The translations under genes and the position numbers were made by a program. This document shows, in pieces, positions 13,681 to 24,509 of a stretch of DNA of 64,000 bases. The number at the start of each line of letters is the position of its first letter. Within the stretch, counting starts at the first letter, position 1. The DNA comes from Chelydra serpentina (Eukaryota > Chordata > Testudines > Chelydridae), in assembly GCA_037349315.1 (NCBI GenBank), contig JBAIAC010000018.1:2046001-2110000 (forward strand), in the 5' to 3' direction. The notes beneath the pieces are model-generated. The model was not told the DNA's origin. It did no database searches and saw nothing but the letters and a program-made list of their open reading frames with translations.

Positions 13681-14445
13681 TGGGGTGTACTTACCCTGCA
13701 CTGGTGCTGCAGCGGCTACCCATACCCTGTGGGCCGAGAAGGCCATGTCCCCTTGCTCTTGCTGTGCATGCTCCAGAGGCAGACTCTAAAAAGGGTAGCC
13801 CAGTTCAGATTGGGCTGACTGGGGAGGAGAGCAGATGTGTGTTGCAGGCTCCTGCCAAGAAGCTGTCCAAGCCCCAGAAACCAGCCATGCCAAGACCCCA
13901 GCAAGTACCTAACCATCTGCCGAGGCCCATGGGAGGAAGGAGTCACCGGTAACTATGCCCGCAGTCTACCCACAAGGAGATGGAGAATCTGTAGCCTACA
14001 GCGCTGGGAGACATGGTGGGAAGTAGCCCAGGGGAACCAGACATTGATCTGGTTGTGGTACCAGGAACAGAGTCAGCGTGTTTTGGTAGTATCCCTGCTG
14101 GGATCCAGTAGATAGGGAGCACCAGAGTCCCCCTGCCCTTTGCTGACAACCCCACCTCTGCTTCTCTTTGGTCACAAGGCCCAAGCTTGTTATTGACTTG
14201 CACCTGTCAGAAGCTGTGGGAACGTAGATGGTGAGGGCTGTCTGCCCAGCCCTATTGATTCTGGCCACTAGGCCACATGGCGCTGCCCTGGAGGCTGCCC
14301 TATTGGCTTCGGCCACTAGGCCACACTGCCCTGCACAGGAGGATAGCCACCTTGATGATGTCCTGACACCCTGTGATGGGGTATGCTTACCTCACGACAC
14401 AGACGAAGAACAAGAGCCAGTAACTCTGATGGACGGGACAAGATG
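13676..14445. repeat. LTR-like repeat, copy 1
   Basis: A 0.75-kb repeat directly after the LINE tail. It begins with 'TGATGGGGTGTACTTACCC' (13679) and a related phrase 'TGATGGGGTATGCTTACC' recurs at about 14375. Internal text is shared with a second copy at 57010-57750 ('gggaagtagcccagg', 'ttgcaggctcc', 'gcatgctcca'). No protein is encoded. It could be a solo LTR or a short non-autonomous element. Confidence 0.55.
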
Positions 14446-14449
14446 AAGG

Positions 14450-17119
14450 CAAAGCAAAGAAGAAATCCTTTCACCCAGTTCTACTCACGTGTACCCTTTA
14501 AAATCTTGAAATTTCTACAAAAATGAATTGTAATGACAATTTGTGTCTGAAACTTTCACTGAAGCTAGACACACTGAACATCAGCAAAAAGCATCAGGAT
14601 AGATTTTTTGCTGTCCACTTCTAATTGTGAGCTATGTTTATAGGGATTGGATTGGTTACATGCGTGACCTCCCCTACGTATTATTTCTGATTGTCTGAAC
14701 CTAACTCATGCTCAGGAAGGAGAGGAGACACGCTTTCGCAGCAGAGGCTGCAGTTTCTGACAATCTGAACTACTCAGAGGGGAAAAAAAAGTAGATAGTT
14801 TTTTCCAATTGGCGATTATACATATTGGGATCTGATTGCCCTTTCCTATACATTTCTGTATACTGAGTAGTTGCCACAGTTATTGCTGTTTGTTCACTTT
14901 TTACAATCTAGTCCGCATCAAGCTGCTGTCGTCACTCAGTCTGTGAAGGCAACATTTATACCAAATGTGTTGATGTATTGTTTGCTCAGCTCCCTTTATT
15001 GTTGATGTATGGGAAATATCAAGCTAGTTAAATTATGGCTCTGCAATCATTTTAAATTCATTAGTCCCTTCCAGAGACTAAAAAGTGAGGTCAGTGTTCT
15101 GGGATTATCTTCTCTGTATCTGTCCTCTAATTATTTTCTGCTATGTTTCCCAAGCCCTTAGCATTCCTAGGTACTTTGGGTTCTTTAGAGATCACTTAAA
15201 TTTGCCAGTGTTTGAATATAGTGGAAAAAAAAGTAGATAACAGGCTCTAGTTTTAGCTAGTTTACTTTGTAGTTCCAAACAGCACCATATTTCTGGTTCT
15301 CTGTAAGCATGATTTTGAACCAATAGCAAAAATTTGTTTGCCTACATAAAACGTTTATTCTTTCGTTTTGCTTTTATTCTTTTCATTTTGCCTTTGTCTC
15401 TATTGCCAATTATTCTAACATCATAGAAAATGGGAGCAAAGACTAGGGCTTTCTCTGTTTAGATGAAGAAAACGCAGTGTGTAATCTATTTGTTTGTACT
15501 CTTGCAGTCATGTTAGACACGGTATAGCCATGGAGAATGTGAAATGAAAACAGTTTCTTTTGGCAACTTAATTACCAGTGCTGATGAATAAGAATAGTGA
15601 TTTAACAGGTACTGTTCATTCACTTCTATAAATTACTTTACCTGCAACACTGTGTGTCAAAAAAAATTAAAGCCAGATCCATCATATAAAATCACAATCT
15701 CACCAATTAGATCTATTGCCAGGCCTTTGTTTTTCTGTGTGGGTAAACAATGATAATCTTCCTGTGCTGCCCACCAGCAAGGCTTTAATTAAGGGTCTGT
15801 CACAAGTAGGTGTACAATTTATCCATTGTTTAGTCATTCCAATATATTGCAATGAATCTGTTCCCTTGTAGTAATCCCAGTTAGGCGGCATGACATTTAT
15901 CAGGTGCTAATTAAGTGGATTCTACTGTATGTGTAAAGAACATAACATTGCAGCATGGAGATACAGGATTGTTGTTTTTTTTCCTTATTGCTATAGCAGG
16001 AGCCACAAAAACCATTATCATTAAATTTGCATCATGGTTTCCCTTCTATGGTGATTTTCAACAATTTATATCTCAGCAAAACTGAATGGAATTTCATGGG
16101 ACAAAGATAAGGCACCTCTCTAGCCCAAGGGCTTTCCTTTAGTTGAATTCCAAAGTCCCACTGTAAACAATAAAGGTGTTAGAGCTTCTCAAGAAAAGGT
16201 CACAAGAATCTCTTATACTGGAAAACGTTAGGGAACCTAAACATACGGTCTGTTTTTGCTCCTCCTATACTCAGATATGGCCCTAATCCTGCAAACACTT
16301 ATGCACATACATAACTTGATACATATGAATATTTCTTGATGTAGAATCTAACATAAGAAAACAGAACTGTAGACTACCATGTTCTGCCACTTATTTAAAG
16401 TAAAACTAATGGGCAGTTATTCTCACATAAGAACAACTATTTAAAATTTTCATTTTGTTCTCTGTTCTGCTATTATCATTGTGTTGGCATTCAATTTCCC
16501 ATCTCTTCTCTGTAAGCCTTCTTGCCTGACCATACTAATACATTGAAAACATGCACCTTTGAAAGTGTGATCCTTCAAATCACTTTCAATCTGATCTGCT
16601 GAACAATTCATGATTCAATAGAGAGCTTCAGGTTCATTGCAGGGCACTCAGCAGGTTTAATGGGGTTTCATTAAGCCCTTATCAAGAAATCTGTTCTATT
16701 TGTTATGGAATGTGATTATAAGTAATTTTTCAATTAACGTGCACCAGTTTTGTGGTATAACTCTGCCTAGCTAATGTTAATGCTTCAACCTCATTAAGAT
16801 GTTATATAGGTAACTATTGATAGCTATTGTATGTATTCTACTTTTGCAAATAGCAGAAGGTAAGTAAGATCAGAGGTGCGGGGGGGGGGGGGAGGGAAGT
16901 TGGCTTAGTGGTTCAATTTTCAATGAATACTTCTAAATATAGTTTGAAAATAAAACATACAGTGTAAAATCCCGTTACTTTTCAATTTAGAGTTTGACCC
17001 TGCTTTTTCATCACAGGCAAAATGCCCACTGACCCTCAATGGAATTTTCCATTCGCACTGCAGAATGAAGCTTATTGTTTGAGGGCCATCTTTTCCTTAT
17101 AAAGCAATCTAATTCACGT
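14450..17119. other. AT-rich intergenic, nothing recognised
   Basis: About 2.7 kb without repeats I recognise or credible coding frames. The phrase 'ggaaaaaaaagtagata' occurs twice, near 14780 and 15222. A 13-base G run lies at 16880-16892. Confidence 0.45.
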
Positions 17120-17127
17120 GAGTGGAC

Positions 17128-17959
17128 CGGTAGAGTAGCCAGGTCTTGAGCACAGGAGGAGCGGCACTATCAAAAGGCGCCTCCCGCTCCCCCTGTACTC
17201 ACCCTGCAGCGCTTTAAAGGGCCCGGGGCTCCAGCCGCTGCGGAGCCCTGGGCCCTTTAAAGCGCTGGAGCTCCGGCAGCGGGGCTCCGGGGGCGCTTTA
17301 AAAGGCCCGTGGCTCCCCGCAGCGGCAGGAGCCGCTGGCAGGGCCAGCGCGCCCACTAGGCGACCCTAGGTGGTCGCCTAGGGCGCCAAGATTTGGGGGG
17401 CGGCAGGCAGCTGCCTGCTGCCTCCCCGCTCAGCCGCTGAGCGGGGAGACAAGGCGCAGCTTGCTGCGGCTGCCTGCTGCCTCCCCGCTGAGCTGCTGAG
17501 CGGGGAGACACGGGGCGGCTTGCTGCAGCTGCCCGCTGCCTCCCCGCTGAGCGGGGAGACACGGGGCGGCTTGCTGCAGCTGCCCGCTGCCTCCCCGCTG
17601 AGCTGCTGAGAGGAGAGACAAGGGGCGGCTTGCTGCGGCTGCCCGCTGCCTCCCAGCTGAGCTGGGAGACAAGGGGCAGCTCGCCGGGGCTGCCCCTTGT
17701 CTCCCTGCTGAGCTGCTGAGTGGAGAGACAAGGGGCGACTCGCCGCGGCTGGAGCCGCGAGCCTTTTAAAGTGCCCCCCACCCCGGCAGCGGGGCTGGGG
17801 GTGGGGGAGCGTTTTAAAAGGCCCCTGGCTCTCCACAGCGGCAGGAGCCGCGGGCCTTTTAAAGCACTGCCCTAGCGAGGCTCTGGCGGCGCCTTAGTGC
17901 CGCTTTTCCTCATAGGGGGAGCGGCTGCTCCCCCTGCTCCCCCCCTGGCTATGCTACTG
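17128..17959. mobile_element. hAT-like non-autonomous element (hAT-B), 832 bp
   Basis: The 5' end reads CGGTAGAGTAGCCAGG and the complement of the 3' end reads CAGTAGCATAGCCAGG, which resembles the CAGTGGCGTAGCC terminus known from hAT elements. The flanks are GAGTGGAC (17120-17127) and GAATGGAC (17960-17967), an 8-bp duplication with one mismatch, the length expected for hAT. The interior is GC-rich and contains an apparently separate element start (CAGGGCCAGCGC near 17338) and a palindromic minisatellite (17405-17740). GC-rich open frames here on the minus strand are not genes. Confidence 0.75.
17405..17740. repeat. Palindromic minisatellite (type 2), six units
   Basis: About six units of 50-65 bp, each built on a hairpin whose arms are close to TCCCCGCT and AGCGGGGAGACA around a GAGCTGCTG centre, separated by 'gcggctgcccgctgc'-like spacers. 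The same unit recurs in the inverted-repeat arms at 21828-22150 and 24510-25131. Confidence 0.75.
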
Positions 17960-17967
17960 GAATGGAC

Positions 17968-18334
17968 CCTTACAGTCACATGAAGTCCCACTGAAGTTAA
18001 TAGGGCTCCAACAGGTGCAGTGTTGAGCCTATGAAGATCAGATAGCAGGATGACACCTAAGTCCTCAGCCACAATGAATAAGGAATCACTGTTTGTAGAG
18101 CATTAAGCTCCCAAAGTACAATCGACTCACTTAAATCACATGTTTTAAAAATCTGGGGTTTATTAAAATTCAGGTCCAAATTCTGCCACCTTCCTCACAT
18201 TAAGTAGTAATAGTTCTATTAAACACAATTAGCCTACTCATAGAGCAAAGTACTGATCTTCATGGGTAAGGGTATTGGACTCCAATCCTAAATCGTTAAT
18301 CTTGTACAAATATGATAATTTTTCAAGTCCCAGT
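17968..18334. other. Intergenic, nothing recognised
   Basis: About 370 bases between the hAT-like element and the CR1 3' end. No gene or repeat boundary seen. Confidence 0.4.
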
Positions 18335-19550
18335 CATCATAGAATATTAGGGTTGGAAGAGACCTCAGGAGGTCATCTAGTCCAACCCGCTGCTCAAAGC
18401 AGGGCCGACACCAACTAAATCATCCCAGCCAGGGCTTTGTCAAGCCAGGCCTTAAAAACCTCTGAGGATGGAGATTCCACCACCTCCTTAGGTAACCCAT
18501 TCCAGTGCTTCACCACCCTCCTAGTGAAATATTTTTTTCCTAATATCCAAACTAGACGCCCCCCACTGCAACTTGAGACCATTGCTCCTTGTTCACTCAT
18601 CTGCCACCACTGAGAACAGCCTAGCTCCATCATCTTTGTACCTTCAGGTAGTTGAAGGCTGCTATCAAATCCCCTCTCCTCCCCCCCCCCCCCGCCCCGC
18701 ATTCTCTTCTGCAGACTAAATAAGCCCAGTTTCCTCCACCTCTCCTCATAAGTCATGTGCCCCAGCCCCCTAATCATTTTCGTTGCCCTCGGCTGGACTC
18801 TTTCCAATTTGTCCACATCCTTTCTGTAGTGGGGGGCCCAAAACTGTATGCAGTACTCCAGATGTGGCCTCACCAGTGCCGAATAGAGGGGAATAATCAC
18901 TTCCCTCAATCTGCTGGTAATGTTCCTACTAATGCAGTCCAATATCCCATTAGCCTTCTTGGCAACAAGGGCACACAGTTGACTCCTATCCAGCTTCTTG
19001 TCCACTGTAATCCCCAGGTCCTTTTCTGCAGAACTGCTGCTTAGCCACTCAGTCCCCAGCCTGTAGCAGTGCATGGGATTCTTCTGTCCGCAGTGCAGGA
19101 CTCTGCACTTATCCTTGTTGAACCTCATCAGCTTTCTTTTGGCCCAATCCTCCAATTTGGACCCTATCACTCTGGACCTTATCTCTACCCTCCAGCGTAT
19201 CTACCTCTCTCCCCAGCTTAGTGTCATCCGCGAACTTGCTGAGGGTGCAATCCATTCCATCATCCAGATCATTAATGAAGATGTTGAACAAAACCGGCCC
19301 TAGGACCGATCCCTGGGGAACTCCACTTTATACCGGCTGCCAACTAGACATTGAGCCATTGAACACTACCCGTTCAGCCCGATGATCCAGCTTTCTATCC
19401 ACCTTATAGTCCATTAATCCAATCCATACTTTTTTAACTTGCTGGCAAGAATACTCTGGGAGACCAGATCAAAAACTTTACTAAAGTCAAGATATATCAC
19501 GTCCACCGCTTTCCCCATATCCACAGAGCTAGTTATCTAATCATAGGAGG
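18335..19550 (-). mobile_element. CR1 LINE, 5'-truncated
   Basis: The complement ends in the CR1 3' tail ('ttctatga'-type end, 'gttggactagatgacctcc'). Reading frames on the minus strand encode reverse transcriptase. The 5' end is lost near 19550, only about 30 bp from the outer edge of the inverted repeat that starts at 19580. A C run at 18682-18697 (with 'ccccgc') interrupts the 3' coding part as a G-rich insertion. It is better preserved than the other two CR1 copies in the window. Confidence 0.92.
18415..19170 (-). pseudogene. CR1 ORF2 C-terminal fragment
   Basis: A 251-codon open stretch on the minus strand that reads as the C-terminal part of CR1 ORF2, the protein that carries out target-primed reverse transcription of the LINE. 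Recognisable pieces are '[12 protein letters not shown]', 'DLGITVDKKLDRS', 'LVRPHLEYCIQFWAPHYRKD', 'YEERWRKLGLFSLQKR' and, near the end, 'HWNGLPKEVVESPSSEVFK'. The catalytic motif C (FADDTKL) is encoded just upstream (19109-19291, minus) in another frame, so a frameshift separates palm and thumb. The G-rich run 'RGGGGGEERG' is a homopolymer expansion. The N-terminal endonuclease is missing through 5' truncation. It is a retroelement relic, not a host gene. Confidence 0.88.
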
Positions 19551-20603
19551 CAATTTGAATGAGGGAGAGAAAATTACATAATACAAGACCAGATCCTCAT
19601 GTGATCTAAACTGGCATAGCTGCACTGAAATTAATGGAGTAATGCTAATTTACATAAGCGGAAAATATAGTCCATAAACGGCACTTCCTTGCCATTGCAT
19701 ACAGTATTTGATCTCTTTCGCTGATGCAGTGAAGATTTTCATCTATTGTTTGGTTTTCATCTCATCCACGTGACTAACTAAATATCTAGGCTACTATCTC
19801 ATTTTCCTGAGACTACTACTGTTTGATTCTTTTTTAAACAGAAAACTACAAAAAAGTCCTAAACCAAAATTGACAGGATTTACAACTGTATGGGGTTTGA
19901 TTAACACTGTACTGGTTCACAACATTCAGGTCAGGTGGAAAGTAGTAACAAAATTTGTGAAATTATCTCCTCAGCTACTTTTCAGCCTGTATAAGGCATG
20001 GCTTGTTTAAATATCTCAGAATTTAGTGTGGGATTTTTCAAAAGTGCTCAAACTCCCATTGACTTCAGTAGGAGCAGAGTTAAGTCATTGCTGTGCAATT
20101 TTTAAAGTTCCTTCCTTGGGAAACAACTTACACCTTCCAGTTGCTTATCTGCAATTTACCCTTAAACTGGTTGTCCTAATAATCATGAGTTCAGTGTTGT
20201 CTTGAATCCTGCTAATCACAGATCCTTGACCAATGCATATGGTTAGACCAGTGGTCCCCAACCTTTTTGTGGCCAAGAGCACATTCATGTTTTCAGAAGA
20301 GTGTGGCGGGCGCCAACAATTTTTCAATACTTATTTTGTATTTGTACATTAAATAATATGAAAACCATCATATTTAATATTACATAATATATGAATCCAT
20401 AAGATACAAAAGGTAATTTTACATGTAAAAGGTATTAATTAAATTATTCGACAATTATTCTTTCACCTTATCACGTGAATGTGCTCTTTTTTTATTTACC
20501 TTTTTTGGCGGGGGGAGTAGTTCTGGGCAGTGGAGAGAGAAGCCGCAGCCCCCCGCCTGCCGGGGACAGAGAACACCAGCGCCTGCAGCCCCGGAGTTCT
20601 CTG

Positions 20604-20817
20604 CAGTAGTGTAGCCAGGTCTTGAGCACAGGGGGAGCGGCGCTATAAAAAGGCGCCTCCCCCTCCCCCGTACTCACCCTGGGACGCTTTAAAGGGCCTG
20701 GGGCTCCAACCGCTGCGGAGCCCCGGGACCTTTAAAGTGCTGCCGCTGGAGCTCTGGCAGAGGGGCTCCGGCGGCGCTTTAAAAGGCCCGCATCTCCCCA
20801 GCGGCACGAGCAGCTGG
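20604..20817. mobile_element. hAT-B-like 5' terminus nested in hAT-A, left arm
   Basis: CAGTAGTGTAGCCAGG at 20604 and about 210 following bases match the start of the complete hAT-B element at 17128. Another element start, CAGGGCCGGCGC, follows at 20818. I could not find the matching far terminus, so this is an end fragment. The mirror copy ends at 26206. Confidence 0.55.
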
Positions 20818-20994
20818 CAGGGCCGGCGCACCCACTAGGCAACCCTAGGCGGTCGCCTAGGGCGCCAAGATTTGGGGGGCGGCGGGCAGCTGCCCACTGA
20901 CTCCCCGCTCATTGGCTGAGCTGCTGAGCGGAGAGACAAGGGGCGGCTTGCCGTGGCTGCTCCTTGTCTCCCCGCTAAGCTGCTGAGCGGGGAG

Positions 20995-21819
20995 CAGGGC
21001 CGGCTCCAGGCACCAGCAAAACAAGCTGCTGCTTGGGGCGGCACATTTCTAGGGGCGGCACGGGCCATGACGCCCCTAGAAATGTGCCCCGCTGCCGGCT
21101 TTCCCGCGTTGCTGCCTGCTCAGCCTCTCCCCGAGTGGCGGCGCGCGAAACAGCGCTTCTCCCCCTCCCTCCTAGGCTTAAGAGCCTGGGAGGGAGCGGG
21201 AGAAGAGAACCCTAGCGGGCACGACATGCGTCTCCCCCTCCCTTCCATGCATGCCCCGCTCGCCCCGGCACTCTGACCCGGGCGAGCGGGGCCCTGGGCA
21301 TGCCGCCCTCCCCGCCGGCACTCTGGCCGGGGAGAGCGGGGCCGCCTGCATGCCCCGCTCGCTCCCTGCTGGCGCTCCGGCTGGGGAGAGCGGGGCATCC
21401 GGCATGCCGCCCTCCCCGCTGGCGCTCCGGCCGGGGAGAGCAGGGCAGCCTTGCTCCCCGCTGGCCAGGGAGAGCGGGGCCACTGGCATGCCGCCCTCCT
21501 CGCCGGCGCTCCGGCCGGGGAGAGCGGGGCAGCCTTGCTCTCCGCTGGCCAGGGAGAGCGGGGCCACTGGCATGCCGCCCTCCCCACCGGCGCTCCGGCC
21601 TGGGGCAGCCTTGCTCTCCGCTGGCTGGAGGGAGTGGGGCCCCGGGCATGCCGCCCTCCCCGCTGGCGGTCCGGCCGGGGAGAGCGGGGCACAGAGGCGG
21701 AGGGGGGGAATGTTGTTTCGGCGGGCGTTGGGGGGGTTGTTTTTTTTTGCTTCGGGGGTGGCGTTTGGGGTGTTGTTGTTTTTTTGCTTGTGGCGGCAAA
21801 AACATTAGAGCCGCCCCTG
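20995..21819. mobile_element. hAT-C non-autonomous element, 825 bp, left arm
   Basis: The element starts CAGGGCCGGCTCCAGG and ends with the complement of CAGGGGCGGCTCTAAT. It is flanked by an exact 8-bp duplication GCGGGGAG (20987-20994 and 21820-21827), as expected for hAT transposition. It interrupts a type 2 minisatellite unit. The centre is a GC- and CpG-rich tandem array of about 80-bp units ('ccggccggggagagcgggg'). Long open frames on both strands arise from this array and are not genes. Confidence 0.85.
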
Positions 21820-21827
21820 GCGGGGAG

Positions 21828-22150
21828 ACAAGGGGTGGCTTGCCGTGGCTGCTCCTTGTCTCCCTGCTAAGCTGCTGAGTGGGGAGACAAGGGGCGGCTT
21901 GCCCTGGCTGGCTGCTCCTTGTCTCTCCGCTCAGCAGCTCAGCAGGGAGACAAGGGGCGGCTCGCTGCGGCTGCCCCTTGTCTCCCCGCTGAGCTGCTGA
22001 GCGGGGAGACAACGGGCGGCTCGCTGCGGCTGCCCCTTGTCTCCCCGCTGAGCTGCTGAGTGGGGAGACAAGGGGCGGCTTGCCCTGGCTGGCTGCTCAT
22101 TGTCTCCCCGCTGAGCTGCTGAACGGGGAGACAACGGGCGGCTTGCCGGG
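21828..22150. repeat. Palindromic minisatellite (type 2), five units, left arm
   Basis: Five hairpin units of about 60 bp with arms TTGTCTCCCCGCT and AGCGGGGAGACAA around a GAGCTGCTG or CAGCAGCTC centre. Centre orientation varies between units. Confidence 0.85.
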
Positions 22151-22250
22151 GCTGCGAGCACCAGTGTTCTCTGTCCCCGGCAGGCCGGGGCAGCGCGGAG
22201 AGAAGCCGCAGCCCCGCGCCTGCCGGGGACAGAGAACACAGGCACCCGCA

Positions 22251-24022
22251 CCCTGATATATGGATGTTAATCGTTCCCAGTTAATTTCAAAGAGAGAGCA
22301 CCATACACAGTCTTAGCAAAACAAAAATGTTAATGCACACAAAACAGAATGTAACTAGTATAAAACATTGTAAATTGTATTTGGAATATGAATAAATTAA
22401 AAAAAACTATCGGAGAGTAAATCTACTGGTGTTCCTTATACCGACTTCCCCCTTTTGTTTCTGGTACATATATTCAAATATAAAGTTTCAACGTTTTCTG
22501 TATTCAGCATACACATCACATCACATTTCCCTGTAATCTTCTCAGAGATGATATCACAGGCTTCATAATGTGACCATAGTATGTAGTGTGTGTCACCTAC
22601 AGAGCCTGAGAAGCGGCAGCATCTCAGTCCTTTCAAACACTTCAGAACCGTGTCAGCAAACAAACAGTTTGGAGCTCTTCACAGCCAGCAGCATTCCGGC
22701 CCTTGGGTTAAGAGCTGACTGGGGAGGTCTCAGTTGATGGTGAAACAGAAGTCTGTAGCCTGTATCCATAGTAGTACAGGTTTTGGGGTCACCGTATAAA
22801 ATACACATTCCGTAGATCTTTATAAAACTCCCACTCTTCAGGACACCATCTTTTCCCCTTAAACCCAGCTAAGTCAGGCAAAAATTCACAAACCCTCACC
22901 TCACTGAGTGCTGCCCCATTCTCTCTTTCCAACTGAGACAAAATTCTAGTTTAGGGCCGCTAGCTAATAGCTACATCCAGGCTCTGTAGCCTCTAGGGGT
23001 AACAAATACTTCCCCGACACCCCAGCTCTCTCTCTCTAGGTCCAAAAATCACACTCTGGTGGTCCAAACATTATCCTAATGGAGGGCTTGCCTAGTAAAT
23101 AAACCTGGAATAGAACTCAGCTATACCCAACATGGTACAAGCATTGGACCCAGCCCTCACACCAAACACAATTCTTGTTCCTTTGTCAATCGGACACTAA
23201 GTTCCGAGGGCTGTTCTAAACTCCTTTATTTATAACCTTCTTTCCCCTGCCTTTGACTGACTCCTCTCAGAGAATGACTAGAGTGTGACCTGCTAGGTGG
23301 ATTCCCCACCATGAAAACGTCCTATGCAACTTCAGAACAGCTACTGAGTTTGCCAGGTAATAGCCACAGCCTGTTCTAGAAGTTTCTGTGTCTTTCAAAC
23401 TGAGTTGTCTTACTCTGGTCTTTGCACATGTGCAAAGACCTAGAGTATCCAATTAAGATCTAGATCTCCTCCCTACTGCCTCTTTTCCTCTCCCCTGGAG
23501 AAACAGTCAAATGCTGCAGTATAAAGTATGTGGGTTACATAAGCAGGCAATCATTGCTAAAAGTTAGATTAAGGACTGTAGGTAGAAGTAGCAAAAGTAA
23601 GATGACGCTGTAGATGGCTAGAATAAAAGGATGAAAAATAGAAATATACTTTGGCTCAATCCAGCATGTGCTTAACTTTAAGTACATAAGTGATTTCAAT
23701 GGAGTTTGGATCCCTATTTGAGTTGGAGTATAGTTCATTAATAGTTAACTAAATAGAGTAGATCTATTCCTTTTTGATTCGCATGGCCCAAAAGTACAGC
23801 TAAATGTCTGCCGTTTATGACTAGCCCATTTCAGTTCAAATGGTGTTAGAAGATGAGACTAAAGAATTTTGTGATAGTCTTATTAAGGAGAACAGAGACA
23901 TGAAATCCAGAGAGTGGACATGAGAATAGCAAAATGGTGTAACAAAGAATTAGGCCTATTATATTCTCCCCAATAAACTGTATGTAATTCATTTTAAAGT
24001 ACTAATGAGGTTGAATCTAACA
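22251..24022. other. Spacer of the inverted repeat, no gene recognised
   Basis: AT-richer sequence between the truncated left copy and the complete right copy of hAT-A. I see no coding frame. Part of 22690-23480 has the style of an LTR-like repeat but I could not place ends. A perfect 24-bp palindrome with half-site GGTCTTTGCACA lies at 23417-23440. Confidence 0.5.
23417..23440. repeat. Perfect 24-bp palindrome
   Basis: GGTCTTTGCACA followed directly by its exact complement. No function is evident. Confidence 0.8.
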
Positions 24023-24094
24023 CAGTGGTCCCCAACGCGGTTCCCTCGGGCGCCATGGCGCCCGCCGGGGCACTTATGGGCGCCCGCGCCGGTG

Positions 24095-24490
24095 ATCTCT
24101 GTCCCCGGCAGGCCGGGACAGCGCGGAGAGAAGCCGCAGCCCCGCGCCTGCCGGGGACAGAGAACAAAGGCGCCCGCAGCCCCGGAGTTCTCTGTGCCCG
24201 GCAGGTGCGGGGCTGCGGCTTCTCTCCATGCTGTCCCGGCCTGCCGGGGGCAGAGAACTCGGGGGCTGCGGGCGCCGGTGTTCTCTGTCCCCGGCAGGCC
24301 GGGGCAGCACGGAGAGAAGCCGCAGCCCCGCGCCTGCCAGGGACAGAGAACACAGGCGCCTGCAGCCCCGGAGTTCTCTGTCCCCGGCAGGCCGGGCTGC
24401 GAGCGCCGGTGATCTCTGTCCCCGGCAGGCGCAGGGCTGCGGCTTCTCTCTCCACGCTGCCCCGGCCTGCCGGGGACAGAGAACACCGGC
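24095..24490. repeat. Palindromic minisatellite (type 1)
   Basis: Tandem hairpin units with arms TCTCTGTCCCCGGCAGGC and its complement, separated by 'gcggggctgcggcttctct'-like centres in both orientations. Single units also lie at 20515-20600, 22160-22245 and 26205-26290. Confidence 0.8.
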
Positions 24491-24509
24491 GCTCGCAGCC
24501 CCGGCAAGC

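Larger units (their letters stand above)
19580..22250 (+). repeat. Left arm of a large inverted repeat
   Basis: From 19580 inward this sequence is the reverse complement of 27230 downward, with position x matching 46810 minus x and no net indel for the outer 1.7 kb (checked at many landmarks from 19580 to about 21300). Only scattered substitutions are seen. Further in, length differs through repeat-unit number: 825 versus 684 bp for the nested hAT-C element and about five versus ten minisatellite units. The arm holds 0.67 kb of non-repeat sequence (19580-20248) plus a truncated copy of the hAT-A element. Confidence 0.93.
20249..22250 (-). mobile_element. hAT-A element, truncated copy in left arm
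   Basis: Begins with the terminal sequence CAGTGGTCCCCAACC, preceded by GGTTAGAC, the mirror of the flank in the right arm. It ends abruptly near 22250, inside the hairpin unit, and lacks the roughly 0.37 kb that completes the right-arm copy (24023-24394). The truncation point coincides with the inner breakpoint of the inverted duplication. Confidence 0.75.

Noticed and set aside
17356..17836. 141-152-codon minus-strand frames with repeated 'SGEAAGS'-type text
   Set aside because: Translation of the type 2 minisatellite in hAT-B.
21212..22012. 266-codon minus-strand frame, and overlapping plus-strand frames of 185-192 codons
   Set aside because: Product of the GC-rich tandem array inside hAT-C. 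No domain, and length changes with unit number.
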